This document shows, in pieces, positions 26,301 to 38,385 of a stretch of DNA of 64,000 nt. A model generated the notes under the pieces. That model saw only the letters and a list, made by a program, of their open reading frames with translations. It was not told the DNA's origin and made no database searches. Each line of letters starts with the position of its first letter. Within the stretch, counting starts at the first letter, position 1. The translations under genes and the position numbers were made by a program. Origin of the DNA: Callipepla californica brunnescens (lineage: Eukaryota; Chordata; Aves; Galliformes; Odontophoridae); NCBI GenBank assembly GCA_023055505.1, contig JALIRH010000048.1:1512166-1576165 (forward strand), in the 5' to 3' direction.

Positions 26301-28259
26301 TTGTCCTGAGTTTTGAGCAAGACCAATTTCCTGAAATGTCATTTTATTATTCAATAAGTTACCGTTCATTTGGCCAAAATATCTTGAAAGAAACATTTAT
26401 TCATAAAAACTAGCACTGTGAGAGTCGTATATTAATTCAGTAAGCAAAAGGCAATTCATTCAACTACTATAATGGGAAATGAATGTCAAGTTTCAGAGTT
26501 CTGTTCTAAAACTGTACTACAAACGAGCTATGCAAGCAACTATGAAGGCAATACAATTAGAGCAGTGAAGGTTAATTCAAGCTTCTAATGAATTTTGATA
26601 TATAAGTTAGAAACTTTAGAAATCACAATACATTTAAGGTCACTATCAAAATTACAACCATGCTAGCTGATAGAAAGCTACTGATAGAAAGATAGACAAG
26701 TCACAAAAAATGGCAAAAGGTGCTGAAAGAATCCAAGCTTCATTTATTCAACCAAATGCAGTAGGGTGAAGACAAAATGTTTTGTTTAATCAAGTTTTTG
26801 GTTTTGCTTATTCAAACTTCAGACACTTCAGATCTGTTTTGTACTTTCAACATACCAAAAGTTCAAAAAAGGTTTGCACCAAAAGGTCACATTACAGAAA
26901 CACAGCACAACTTGTGTAGTGGATGCCTGGTAAGGCTGGGTCACGTTGCACTACACAGCTCCACGAGGAGCTAGTCCTACAAAATATTGACATCCTGCTG
27001 TGCTGACCAGAGCAGCAGCAGTACACCTGAGACAACAATGCTGTAGGATAAAAATCAGCCTTGCAAAAACAGCCGCAATATCTCCATATCACTCTCAGAG
27101 GCAATCTCAAATCTACTCTGGCAGGTCCAAAAATTCACAGTTGACTATGTAGTGGCATGTACTAAAAAGAAAAAAAAATGTCTCCTGGTTCAAGTAGGCA
27201 ACATCTTTACAAAAACAACTGATTTGGGTTTTCTACCTGAGAAGGCCTGATGTTTGCCGTGGAGTTCCTCCCGTTTTCTAACAAAAAGACACTGAGTGGT
27301 GTTCAGGTGCCAGCTGCCCCAGAGAAATGCTGGGAACTATCATCATCAAGATTTAAAGGACACTAGCCAGAAATGAAAAAATCCAAACTCTGCCTAGCAG
27401 GATGCAAATGTGAGTTATGATAATAAGTGCCGAAAGCTATGAAAAAAAGAACAGACTAATTAAGCATATATGCCCAAATCTCCCTAAGCTAGTACGACCT
27501 CCATCAAGATAACAAAACGATTAGCTATAAACGAACAAAATTTTCTTTGTTTACTTGAAGAGCTTCCCATACTAGTGAGAAGATAAAGCTCGCAGCTATT
27601 TTTTTTCCTCTGCTTGTTTATATGATGAAGGTCATGTTATTTTAAGGAATTTCAACCCTTCATTAGATGTAGCAGGCTATGAATTGCATTGTGGAGATTG
27701 GAGGTCTGGATAATTCCTTTTCCAACCTGTTGTCTCACTGAGCCCTAGTGATTTGCAGGGAACTCAGTGGAAAAAGTCTAATATGTAAGAAGTCCATAGT
27801 TTCATAGTCCCTTAAGATTATTCTTGGAAACTCACAAGGTAAAAATAATAAGTTACGGAGACAAAAAAAAAAAGAATAAAAAGAAAAAAAAAAGTTTCTG
27901 ACTAGCATTGAAGTCAGATCATCCTTAAAATGAAAGAAGAATAAAAAAAAAAAAAAAACAAAGAAGAAAACCTGCTTTCTCTGTCAGATGAAAAAAATCT
28001 AGGCACCATGCAAGCTTTAAAGTCATCCAATTTCATTAAGCCCTTTTGATCTGTTTCAGTGTTCTGTTACTAATCTACTGCTGACGAAGAAATATGCAAA
28101 ATGCTGAAACTACAATGAACAACAGAACCTTGTCCTACCTACGCTCAGATACATTACAGAATACAGCAGGTCATGGGAAAAGTCAGTTAGTTCTCGACCT
28201 CATGATACATAAAATCGTGAATTCCAAAAACAGAACAAACCCTAATGCTTTCTGCTTAC

Positions 28260-28355
28260 CTGATACGGAACAACACTCCCATGAGCTGTACCCCAGCGTT
28301 TTGCTTCAATTTTGCAATTAAGGTAATTAGCTGCTACATGAGTAAGACATGCAAC
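28260..28355 (-). CDS. SUGCT: SUGCT internal coding exon (96 nt)
   Basis: Seen: a T-rich stretch ending TTTCCAG precedes the exon and the donor is CAG|GTAAGC, both on the minus strand. It has 32 codons, phase 0 on both sides, beginning [12 protein letters not shown] and ending [13 protein letters not shown]. Known: this follows directly on the preceding exon in human SUGCT (S-S-Q then V-A-C-L), and the G-T-x-H-x-S-x-V-P-Y-Q motif is conserved across family III CoA-transferases. It lies 14.9 kb downstream of the 150-nt exon. The next exon (expected to open A-F-K-T-K-D-G-Y in the human protein) was looked for between 1 and 28259 by eye and not seen. An 89-codon frame on the plus strand over this exon is a shadow and has no support. 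Confidence 0.96.
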
Positions 28356-31300
28356 CTGGAAATGGAAAAAAAAGTAAAGTATTCAAAAAAAAATCCCTCA
28401 AATTTCACTGGCAACTTCTTTGAGATTTCTGTATATTTGCATGCCTTATATGTACATAAGATAAAATACTTTATGTCACAAAAGCATCTTTTATATATTG
28501 TGTATTACGTATAGCTTGAAAAAGTTATTCAGGAAGTGATTGTGACTGAGTAAGTACAACTCATACAGTACAAAAATTAGGGTTCCATAACACAAATAAC
28601 ACCAGGAAAATCTAGCATTAAACGGCCTTTAAAAAAAAAGGCAGTACTACCCTAAACATTTTATAGAATGGCCAACAGATGCCAAGTGTCTTGCCCAAAT
28701 AATGAAAGGAAAAGAAGCACAATGAAATTTTGAGCTAAAAGTCACATTTCCTGAATCTCAGTCCCATGCTTAAATCACAAAGACTTTTTCTAAGTCACAA
28801 GAAAACATTAAAGCATTAAAGTTAGCATGTGAGGTTCTCATCAATCCATCAGACAATGCATTTTGTTCCACACTTCAATACCTGTAAAAGTATTCTCCTC
28901 TAAATAGAAGTTTGATACAATGACCAAAGTACTTACATTGTTCTGTAACTACCAATCTACATTGAAATACATACTAACTAATTCAAAGTCCACCTGTAAT
29001 ATGTGCATTATATCAGAATTTCTTAAAAAACTTAAAAACTCATTTTCTCTTCCTTTCTTCATGTGCTCTGAAAAGGCAACAAGTGCATCAGTTTAACATT
29101 TAAAGCGAATATATAATAGCAGATCAAGTTTACATTGATTTAGTCCAGCAGAAAACCTAGGAAAATGTAAAGCAAATGAGAATTTAACTGCTGCCAAAAC
29201 ACTACCAACTAGAAATACAATGCCCTGCTCCTGAGAACTGTTGGAAAACACTTTGTAGCTGGGTTTCAGCTGCAGCTTATTATATCACAGTGTCACTTCA
29301 TTCAGCTAAAACGTTAAACAATGTCTACTCTGGCCCTCAGTAGGAGATCTGCTGGAAAATCTCAGCAATTAAGAGAATGGTTCTGGGGAATTACGTAGAT
29401 CGGACTTTTCCTTCTGGTTTGCAACCTTCCTCAGTAACACGGAATGTACTGTTGCAGTTAGCTGAGTTACAAAAGTGTATTAATACAAAAGTGTATTAAT
29501 AACATATATCCTAACCTCATTATTCCTCTCATTTACAAATTTCACCGGCGGGTAAGAAGCATCCTATACAACAGGCTAAAGACCCAAGAACATCCTATTT
29601 AGCTTTTCCCACTCCTGGATGGAAATGCTAGATTAATCTTAATTGTGAGAAGGACGCAATGCATTAAAATCAAGTAAAACAGAAATCCTACCACATCAAT
29701 ATTGAACTAAATCAAGTTGAGATATCACGTCACTTATCATGCTGCAAAAATAGATGATCCACAAGAGAACTTCTAACCTTAAAATATGTACTATCTTTAA
29801 CAGTTTGGCAAACAGCTTGAGATGCATATAATTCTTTCAATAGTGGAAAATAAACAGCTACACATTTCCCCACGGCACTTGTACCCAACACAATAGAAAA
29901 AAGAGATTTAAAACACTGCACTCACTAGGCACTGGAATTGCACAACTAAAGCTTCTGCTCAAAGGTTTGTTTCAGCAGCAATAGCCAACAAACACCAGGG
30001 GAGTCAGAAGTTTGGCAAAGACTGAGCATATACGGAACTAGAAGTTACCTAAAGTATGTTAAGGCCTGCCTGAAAACCAGCTCCCTTCCAGCCAATGCAT
30101 TCATCTTTTGCTTTAACACGTGTCTATGTATCTTGGTGAAATTGCTTATAATTTTTCTTCAGTAAATCCTGGAGGAAAAAAGGCTTCCAGTTCCTTCTGA
30201 ATTTCTCCTGAGTTGCATACCTTGTTTATGGCCAAATCATCCAGCCAAAAGGAAGTATTATTTTTATTATCGTCATTATTATACAAATAAACTTCTATTG
30301 ACCACATCAAAGTAAGTATTTCAGTACTTTGTGTTTTATGCATAAACATACTTAGTTGAGTAAACTTTGTGGCATTTTGCCCCACTAGTAATAACTCTAA
30401 TGAATTTAGCAGAACACTTGTTGGTACTCCTACTGTCTCATGAAACTGTTACAGCAGTCCCAGGACCACTTTGTTTTTTTTCCCTTGTTTCTTTTCCTGG
30501 CTCAGATCACTCTCCTTGATCTCTTCTAAGCTTTACAGTCACTGACATAGCACCATCCACAAGATCTTCCAGCATTTATGGTTTATTTCATTGCTTTTAT
30601 TTTATGATTACAAGGAACCCAGAACTTATCCATCTATTTCATATGGTTAGGCAAACTTCTCAACTAAAAGGATAAAAAACGACACCTCAAAAACATTTCT
30701 ACAGATATTATATCCTCTATAAAAATGCTGCTAACAAAATAAATATTTCTCCAAATTCCCCTGTATGTAAAGTGTAGAGACACTTTCTGCACAAAACAGC
30801 TACAACCAACTTCACAAACTGAAGATTTATCCGTATTACTTGTCCAGTTACATACTTTTTTAATCTATATTTCAAACTGCTTTCTTGAAACATCTTTCTT
30901 TTCTGTAATAAGAGAACCATAAAAGTAATCTTTGGAATGGTAATATTAAAGCATATCTTATAGAATAATACAGACATCTCTGTCTTCACTTGCTTGCAGA
31001 GATGGATTACATACATAAATATGGATAATCACATCTCTACAGAAGGGAACACACCTTAAGATTCTTTTCTGATGTTACCATTGACGGCCAAATCACACAT
31101 TTGTTATATACTTACCTAAACCAGAACAAAAAGAGACCTGCATTAAAGTCTGAAAAGTTATGCTCAGCTCATGACAGAATCAGACAGATGGGAAACAAGA
31201 TATTAAGAGCCACAAGGTGAACAGACAAAGAAAAGAGACAGAATTTCAAAAGATTTTTTTCAAGATAGCACATCAAACAATTTATTACAATGAGTTCACT

Positions 31301-33311
31301 GAATCAATTCATCATTTATTCATGTTCACACTCAACGAGTGTACACGAACAACGAAAGAAGACTAGAAAGAGGAGAAAAAACATTTTAATTAGATTTGTT
31401 ACTTTCTTCACTCTCCAGTGTTGTGCCTATATTACTGCTATGTATCTTAATAAGACTGTGATTCTTACCCAAGTAGATTTTTATTTTTTTTCCTCGTTAT
31501 TTACTTGCTTTTTATTAGAGAGGAGATATAGACTTCCAGGAACTTTGACAGACGGGTGCTTTACAGCAGTAGAGATCATTATTGTGCAATATACTACAAA
31601 ACTAGTAACCCAAATATTAATTTAGCTCTGTAAGGAAAATGATCCTGAAAACTTTCAGCATGTGAATATTGTTGAAAGGCCAACAATCTTCCATAGAAGA
31701 GACCTCAACATTGCCACAAGCTCTCAGTGAGCACTACCTTATACCTGGGCAGATAAGAGACTCACTCCTAGCCTGGAGTTCAGCAGGAACTTAAAAACAA
31801 CGTGAGTGTGCCACACATCCATAAGTCAGGCAGACAGTCCTGCCTGTAAGCATGCAAAGTCACTGCCAGCAAAGATGAAGGTCTTATAAATCATCAATAG
31901 TATCCCTACATCTGTGCAAAGGTCTGCCCTTACTCCGAATTCTGAATTCCTAACTGTCCTGTATTATTTTCCTTTTTTTTCCATAGCCTGTAGCACTGCA
32001 GTTGCTTTCAATCTGTGTTTTGCAGAGCAGCATATTCTGTGATTGACTTTGAAGAGGTCTGAAGAAACCTGAAAATGCAAGACCATGATTGTGTATCCTA
32101 AGGTTTGCTGTTAAAGAGTCTCTACCCCTCCAAAAAAATGTCTGTGATCACATTATGAACACTGTGCTCTGGGTGAAAACAGTTTTCTTCCTACTTGAGC
32201 TGATTCTTTCAGTGCGAACATCCATTAGATGATTGTGAGTTCCTCCTTCACAAAATGAAACTTCTGGTGAAGTACCAGCACATGGAATAATCCCAACCAC
32301 CAATACAACTGTATAAAGACGAAATCAAATCCTTATTGATCAATAGCTACAAATTTAAAATAGATCTCACTCTAGGTTCTGTTTTAGGGCATTCCACTCA
32401 GACATTTAAGAAAGTACCCAAATCTGTGCCAGTAACCACAGGCAGCTTGTGAGACTCACTGATTAAAGGTACCATTCAATAGAACTGTCCTTTTTCAGAT
32501 GATTGCATGCATTAAAACACTGTCACAGAAATGATGCATTAGGGGATGCTTAATGAACTATTAACAATAAAAATACTAGCAATAAGAAAAAAAACAAAGG
32601 CCAAGTATTTGAAAACCCTACGTTAGACATGAACTATAAGCACTTAAGAAAATAAAAGAGCAAAACAAGCTTAAGTTTCAGTGTGCTACTATGTAAACGC
32701 TTTAGTACAAAAATGATACCTACAAACTAGATTTGCTTTATTAAAAAACAAAAACAAACAAAAAAAACAACCTTTCAACTACGTAAATACAGAGGTATGG
32801 AAGCATCTTCACAGAAGCAAGACATTTCAGCATAGCAGAAAACTGAGTTCAGTAAAACGTATCAACAAGAATCAATCTACAAATGCTTTTTTTAATTAGC
32901 TGTTTAGAGCTAGAGAAGACCAGAATGAATATTCCTGTGCTTCTCACAGCTTTAGCATCCAGCGGAGATTCAATGCAGCTAATAGATGTGGGACCTGAAA
33001 TCTCTAAAACAAGTATTATTCAGCACAGCTACAAGCAAAATTAAATAGCAAAGGGACTCCTATCTCCTTAGTCCCCACTACAAGTGTATGTATAAACATA
33101 TCACTTAAAAGAATTTTAGGTGAAGCATCAGAAATAAAAATCTTGATCATATAATCTAATAGCTCTGACATGAAAGAGGGAAAATTTTTTTGTAAAGTTG
33201 AAGAAATGAATATTTTACGAAAGGAAGATCAATCCTATTTTCTTAATGGAAGCCACATACTAATTAACCTTTCCTGGAAAAGTATAAAAATTGAAATGGT
33301 AATCACTTATA

Positions 33312-33498
33312 AGGCACTGGAACAGGTTACATAGTGTTATGGTTATGTTATGCCCCATCACTGCCAACTTTCAAGGTTAGGCTGGATAAGGCCCTGGGCA
33401 GTGTGATCTAGCTGTGGTGTCCCTGTTCATTGCAGGGGATTTGGACTAGATGGACTTGGACTTCCCTTCCAACTCTTAAGACTCCATGATTTTATGAT
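33312..33498 (+). mobile_element. CR1 3' end fragment, plus
   Basis: GGCACTGGAACAGGTT, AGGTTAGGCTGGATAAGGCC, CCCTGTTCATTGCAGGGGAT and CCTTCCAACTCTTAAGACTC before a GATTTTATGAT tail. Diverged and truncated at the 5' side. Confidence 0.9.
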
Positions 33499-33555
33499 AA
33501 CTTCCTGTTTCAGCTTCATACCCACCCAGTAACAGTTCTAAGGAACCTGTAACTC

Positions 33556-33580
33556 AAAAAAAAAATATATATATATATAT
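33556..33580 (+). repeat. A run plus (AT)n
   Basis: About ten A followed by AT repeated about eight times. Confidence 0.95.
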
Positions 33581-33895
33581 CCATTAAAGAGATTACTGAA
33601 GAACTTCAATCACTCGGTCATATACTACTTCCTCTATCAAACTGCGGACTCATTTAAATAGTAGGCACTTATTTAAAATTTACTGCTAACTTTTTAGGGA
33701 GTATGCAGCCCAAACACATCACTGAATCTCCTAGAGAGTCCCTGTTGGCCTTTATCATCACCACATGTTGTACACATTGCACCTTCTGCCATCTTGGGCT
33801 CCTTTCAAAAGACAATTCCTTAAAACAAGCGTGATTCATCCACTGAATTTCAAGTTTCCACTCCAAAGAATAAAGACGCTGAGTTTCTCAGGGGG

Positions 33896-33914
33896 AAAAA
33901 AAAAAAAAAAAAAA
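33896..33914 (+). repeat. A19 homopolymer
   Basis: Nineteen consecutive A after a GGGGG. No element recognised next to it. Confidence 0.9.
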
Positions 33915-35107
33915 GTGACCATCCACGTACTTTCCCATAACTTGTTACTGGAAACAGATGAATCACTTTAACAGTAACTTCAAAAAAACAAATCAATTTT
34001 TGGCCATTCCAGGACATAAAAAAATCAGCCAAAACAGTTAAAACTTTGGCAAAATTGTTAGCAACTGAAACCAGACTCCGATAACAGACCTATCAGACAA
34101 CTTTAACAATAACTGACACTTCTAAAATCATTTCCCATCTTCTCTGAAGAAAGAAAAAATGCACTGTCTTCTATGTTTTTATCCTGCTTTACTAAGACCG
34201 TGAAAAACGTAACATACAAAAAGTTTCTTCTGCTGCATTTTATACAGTTTAAAATATTGTAATACATTTTGTTACATCATTTCTTAATTGCAGCATTTCC
34301 CACTGAGAACCTACACATTTAACATCATAACGTAAAATATTTAAGGTTTAATTCTGTTAGTGCCTGGCTGTATTTTATTGACTGTTTACAAAACAGCACA
34401 GACCAAATTCTTAGTATGGCTTCTACACATGCAAAGAACTGCAAGCACACTTGAAAATACAGAATAATCTGAGCTTAAAAGCTGTAGCTAAATATGATAG
34501 TTGAGGAAAAAAAGAAGAGCAAAACGTGCAAAAAACAGACGTTACTCATATACAAATTAATTACCTGTGAGAACAGGCATCAAAACAACTATAGCAATGT
34601 TTCTCATTATTTGCAACAGGGTAGTACCTAGAGGCTCCAATTTGGACTCCTCACACACTCTGTAAAGGATTCTACTGTTTTATTGAATCAGTAAGAAAGA
34701 TGGTTTTCCATGCAAAGCTGCCAGCACCGAAAGGAGTTGTATTAAAGCACTTCTCATTTTTGATCTTATGATTAGAAACAGCGCCACAAACAAGGGAAGT
34801 ACGCATACATCTAACTAGCATCTATAGTGCTATGCTAGTACATCTACAGCACAGATCTTCACCTCGTCGGCATTAATGTTTTACACAAAAAAATTAAAAA
34901 GCATGACTTCTGACAAAGCCATTATTATCCACTCTGTGGATTATCATCCCTCCACAAACATAGCTGTAACTTCAATAGCTTAAGATATATTTTTAAATTT
35001 CTCATTTGGTATGTAGAAACAAGCCATGCCTCCTTGGCTGGGTGAGAAATGTGCAAATACTCCACTACTATTATCACTGTCAAACCTCTATTGGTTGTAA
35101 CAGCCTG

Positions 35108-35345
35108 CATTGGTGTCCAACCTTTTGGCATGCCTGGACTGTGAAGAAAAAATGACTTGTGCCACATACAAAATATACAGTTACTGTATGTAAAAATATT
35201 ATGTATGTTCAAGTATAGTTAATATAAGTAAGCAACAAAAGCTTTCTTTTTTTGTAAATATTTTTCATTGAAACTTAAAAGAATCAAAAAAATGTAGGCA
35301 ACAAAGACATAAAACCAGAAGGCCAGACACATATGGAACAGTGAC
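35108..35345 (-). mobile_element. hAT 3' end fragment, minus
   Basis: GGTGTCCAACCTTTTGGCAT is the hAT terminal pattern, and the following sequence (CAACAAAGACATAAAACCAG; AAGTAAGCAACAAAAGC) aligns with 2590-2740 of the larger hAT copy in the same orientation. No transposase coding remains. Confidence 0.7.
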
Positions 35346-35790
35346 TAAAACAAGGTTTTCGGGGCATCTGAATTTTATTGAGAGTCTTCCTCAAACCAGC
35401 CCAGAACACAACAGTATCTAAGACACTTGCTGAAACACCGGTATCTTCTAAAAATAAATATTCTTTCTAATTATAAATCAGTTAAATAGTGTAGCAACAT
35501 TAGAAAATACTAGGAAATATCAATTATCAATAACAGAACGTGAAGACAGTGGAGATCTAAATAACTAATCATCCTGGTTTGTTCAACAAACATACCATTC
35601 TGTCCTGCAACTTCCCCTTGCAGAATGACTTAGAAGTCCATCCATAACTTTCACTCCTTTAATACAAAATAGCCATTCTGTTGTAGGAAAAGAGATTACA
35701 TAGATCAAAGAGAAAACATACAGTCACAACTTCTACACACAGAAGGCAGATAGACTGAGTAGACTCTTTGCTCCGAATGAAGTCGTAGAA

Positions 35791-36014
35791 TTTAGGTTGG
35801 ATATAAGGAAAAGGACTTTTTCCAGTGCGGGTGGTGAGGCAGTGAACAGGCTGCCCAGAGATGTGGCAACTATCCCTAGAGGCTTTCAAGGTGAGGCTGG
35901 ATCAAACTCTGAGCAACCTGATTTAGCAGTGCATGTCCCTGTTCGCTGCAGAGGTGTTGGACTGGATGATCTTTAAAGGTTCCTTTCAACTCTAAGGATT
36001 CTATGATTCTATGA
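35791..36014 (+). mobile_element. CR1 3' end fragment, plus
   Basis: TTTAGGTTGGATATAAGGAA, GGTGGTGAGGCAGTGAACAG, GCTTTCAAGGTGAGGCTGGA, TTGGACTGGATGATCTTTAA and a double octamer tail GATTCTATGATTCTATGA. Well preserved. Confidence 0.95.
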
Positions 36015-36795
36015 AGTTCACCATCTTGTATGACTAGCAGACATAGCCATCAACAAGCAAAGCATTACCTCATTTTATCAGAATCTCTTTTTCAGTAAAA
36101 TCCAACAAAGGAGTTTTTAAGAGAAACCTTTACTTTCAACTGGCGTTGCATAGGCTGCAATAAAAAAATCTCCTAATGCACATACAGAAATAGAGGGAGA
36201 TGGGTAGTAGAAGTCATGTACAGTAGTGTTACTTCAGCAGAGCAATACTAGTATTAGCTGTAACACAAGGTCTTTGAACACTGTGCGTTAATTACTTATG
36301 TGCAAATGGACAACAGGGATGACACAAGAAGCAAACATGTGCAATTGAATGAAATGCTTGAAATAGCACATATTTTAATGCACCAATGTTGCAAAGGCAC
36401 AAAATTAATTTGTTCACGTTGTTTTTAAGCTCTGCAATGTTGTCTGCAACACAAATGGGGTTAAACTACACAGTTGTTAAGCCACATACAAGTTTAAAAA
36501 AAACACTGTCCAAAGAAATAAACGAGTTCATCCAGAGTCAAAATATGGCACTTCTACATGCTAATATATTTTGAATAGTGACGATTTTGTACACGGTTCA
36601 CTGAAAAAGGAAATCTGTCCTTATTAGGTTTAGAAAATTACTTTATTAGTACAAAAAAAAAAAAAAAAGAAATTAAGTATGCTTGAATGAAGTTACAAAA
36701 TATTTTCATATAATTTTCATCATAGAAATCTAGTACTACAAATATTCATTCCAAAGAAGGCATTTTTTACAAATAGCTGAACTCTGTCTTTTAGG

Positions 36796-37040
36796 CAGAG
36801 ATGGCTGTCACACAGTATGGAGTAACCCTCAGCCTAATTCAGAAACTTGTCCTGGCTCCTCCACAACCCTTGCCCTGCTCCAGCATGGTGGCAGCTCTTC
36901 CCTGACACCTGGCCCAGTTTGGCCCCAGGCACGCTCCCACCATTCAGCAAAAAACAAAATATCAGCATACTATTAACAATGTTTTGGCTGAAACCGGGAT
37001 AGTTTGCAATTTAACTCATGAGCTGGAAACAATACACTGC
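36796..37040 (+). mobile_element. hAT 5' end fragment, plus
   Basis: Shares with 13174-13400 a series of words in order (CATTCAGCAAAAAACAA, TATTAACAATGTTTTGGCTG, GAAACCGGGATAG against TATTAACACTGTATTGACTG, GAAAACAGGGCATG). Diverged, no coding part. The family assignment rests on that similarity. Confidence 0.6.
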
Positions 37041-37439
37041 AGAATGATGGAAACATGGAGAAATACAATCATGGGGAAATAAAATCAGCCAAAATATCAT
37101 CAGACCAAAAAAGCAGTCATTAGTTCAAATTTATTCCAACATAATCCTTTATTTTAACTTATTAATTAAAAAAAAAAAAATTAAAAAAGCCAATCAGAGC
37201 TATCTGAGATGGTCACGTATACAGCTCTACTCAGTTAGCATTCCATTGGTTGTACCCAAAAATGAAAGGCTTGTCAAGGCTTATTAGACCTCCAGAGGCT
37301 CAACAGCACACAGAAATCACTAATTTTACTTATTTACAATTTTCCATGACATAAAATTAAAGAACTGTAATTTGATGGAACGGGTTTCAACCTGCCTTCC
37401 AGAAGATAAGACCCTCAAGCTCTAACACTACGGGACGAA

Positions 37440-37646
37440 CGCTTCCCACTAGACCAGGCTGCCTAGGGCTCCATCCAACCTGGCCTTGAAGACTTCCTAG
37501 AGCCTGTGCCAGTATCAAAGCACCCTCATGGTGAAGAATTTCCTTCAGACATCTTACCTAAACCTATCTTGCTACAGGTCATTACCCCCATCCTATCACT
37601 ACATGTCCTTGTAAAAAGTCCCTCCTCATCTTACCTGTAGGCTCCT
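37440..37646 (-). mobile_element. CR1 fragment, minus, part 1 (split by an LTR)
   Basis: Reverse-complemented CR1: ACTAGACCAGGCTGCCTAGG, CTCATGGTGAAGAATTTCCT, ATGTCCTTGTAAAAAGTCCC. It is cut at 37646 by an LTR and continues at about 38214. Confidence 0.9.
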
Positions 37647-38208
37647 TGTTGTGGTTTAACTAGGCAGGTGGCTCAGCACCACAAAGTTGTTTGATTACTC
37701 CACCCCTTCCCAGTAGGATGGGGGAAAAATTAGAAAAGAAAGTTGAGATTTGAAAACAATTTGAATTTGAAAACAGTAATAAGATAAAGATAGAAAAAAA
37801 ATGTATTTATGTATACATATAACAAGTGATGCGCACGCAATTGCTCACCATCCGCCAACCAATGCCCAGCTAATCTCTGAGTAGTGGAAGGAAGCCCTGT
37901 GAACTCTCATCTTTCTCAAACTTTCCTTCCACATGATGTCATATGGTTTGGAATATCCCTTTGACCAGTTTCGATCACCTGTCCTGATTTTGTCCCCTCC
38001 CAGTTCCTTGTGCCCCCCAGTCCCTCACTGGAAGAACAGCAGGAGAAGCTGAGAAAACTGGAAGAATGGCCTTGGCTCTGTACAGCATTGCTCAGCAGCA
38101 GTTAGAAACAGCAGCACGTTACTGACATTGTTTTTCTCCTAAAACCAAAACAGCATCATACCAGACACTATGAAGAAAAACAATTCTATCCTAGCTGAAA
38201 GCAGGACA
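37647..38208 (-). mobile_element. Avian ERVL-type solo LTR, minus
   Basis: Begins TGTTGTGGTTTAACTAGGCA and ends AGCTGAAAGCAGGACA, with the internal landmarks GATGTCATATGGTTTGGAAT and CACTATGAAGAAAAACAAT known from the abundant bird ERVL LTR; in coding sense it is the reverse complement. TG...CA termini, 562 nt, flanked by CTCCT and TTCCT, an imperfect 5-bp target duplication. No internal retroviral genes are present, so this is a solo LTR left by recombination. It sits inside a CR1. Confidence 0.88.
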
Positions 38209-38213
38209 TTCCT

Positions 38214-38385
38214 TTAGTTACTGGTCTACTCAGATCCCTGTCTTCTCTAGATTGACCAGCTGTAACTCTCTATCTCACAGTCTTCTGAGAGTCATATTGG
38301 CCTCCCCCAGACCTGGTTCAACAGGTCCATGCCCTTCTTGTGCTAGGGATCCCAGAGCCATATCCAGTACCACAGGCAGGATCTG
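38214..38385 (-). mobile_element. CR1 fragment, minus, part 2 (split by an LTR)
   Basis: Continues the CR1 interrupted at 37646: TCTCTAGATTGACCAGCTGT, then AACAGGTCCATGCCCTTCTT and GTGCTAGGGATCCCAGAGCC, the inverse of the region just upstream of the part at 37440-37646. Confidence 0.85.

Larger units (their letters stand above)
1..28259 (-). other. SUGCT: SUGCT intron downstream of the 96-nt exon (partial)
   Basis: Begins with donor GTAAGC at 28259 and runs out of the window. Repeats: CR1 at 358-1042 and 3697-3969, hAT at 2571-3650, mariner at 8436-8974 and the nested cluster 13174-15404. The stretches 1433-2570, 3970-8435, 8975-13173 and 15405-28259 carry no gene or repeat that I recognise beyond homopolymer and dinucleotide runs. 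Open frames there are short and lack any family signature. Confidence 0.8.

Noticed and set aside
27656..27745. A possible CR1 tail (GGTCTGGATAATTCCTTTTC with CCAACCTG)
   Set aside because: Only a few CR1-like words in the wrong spacing; too weak to call.
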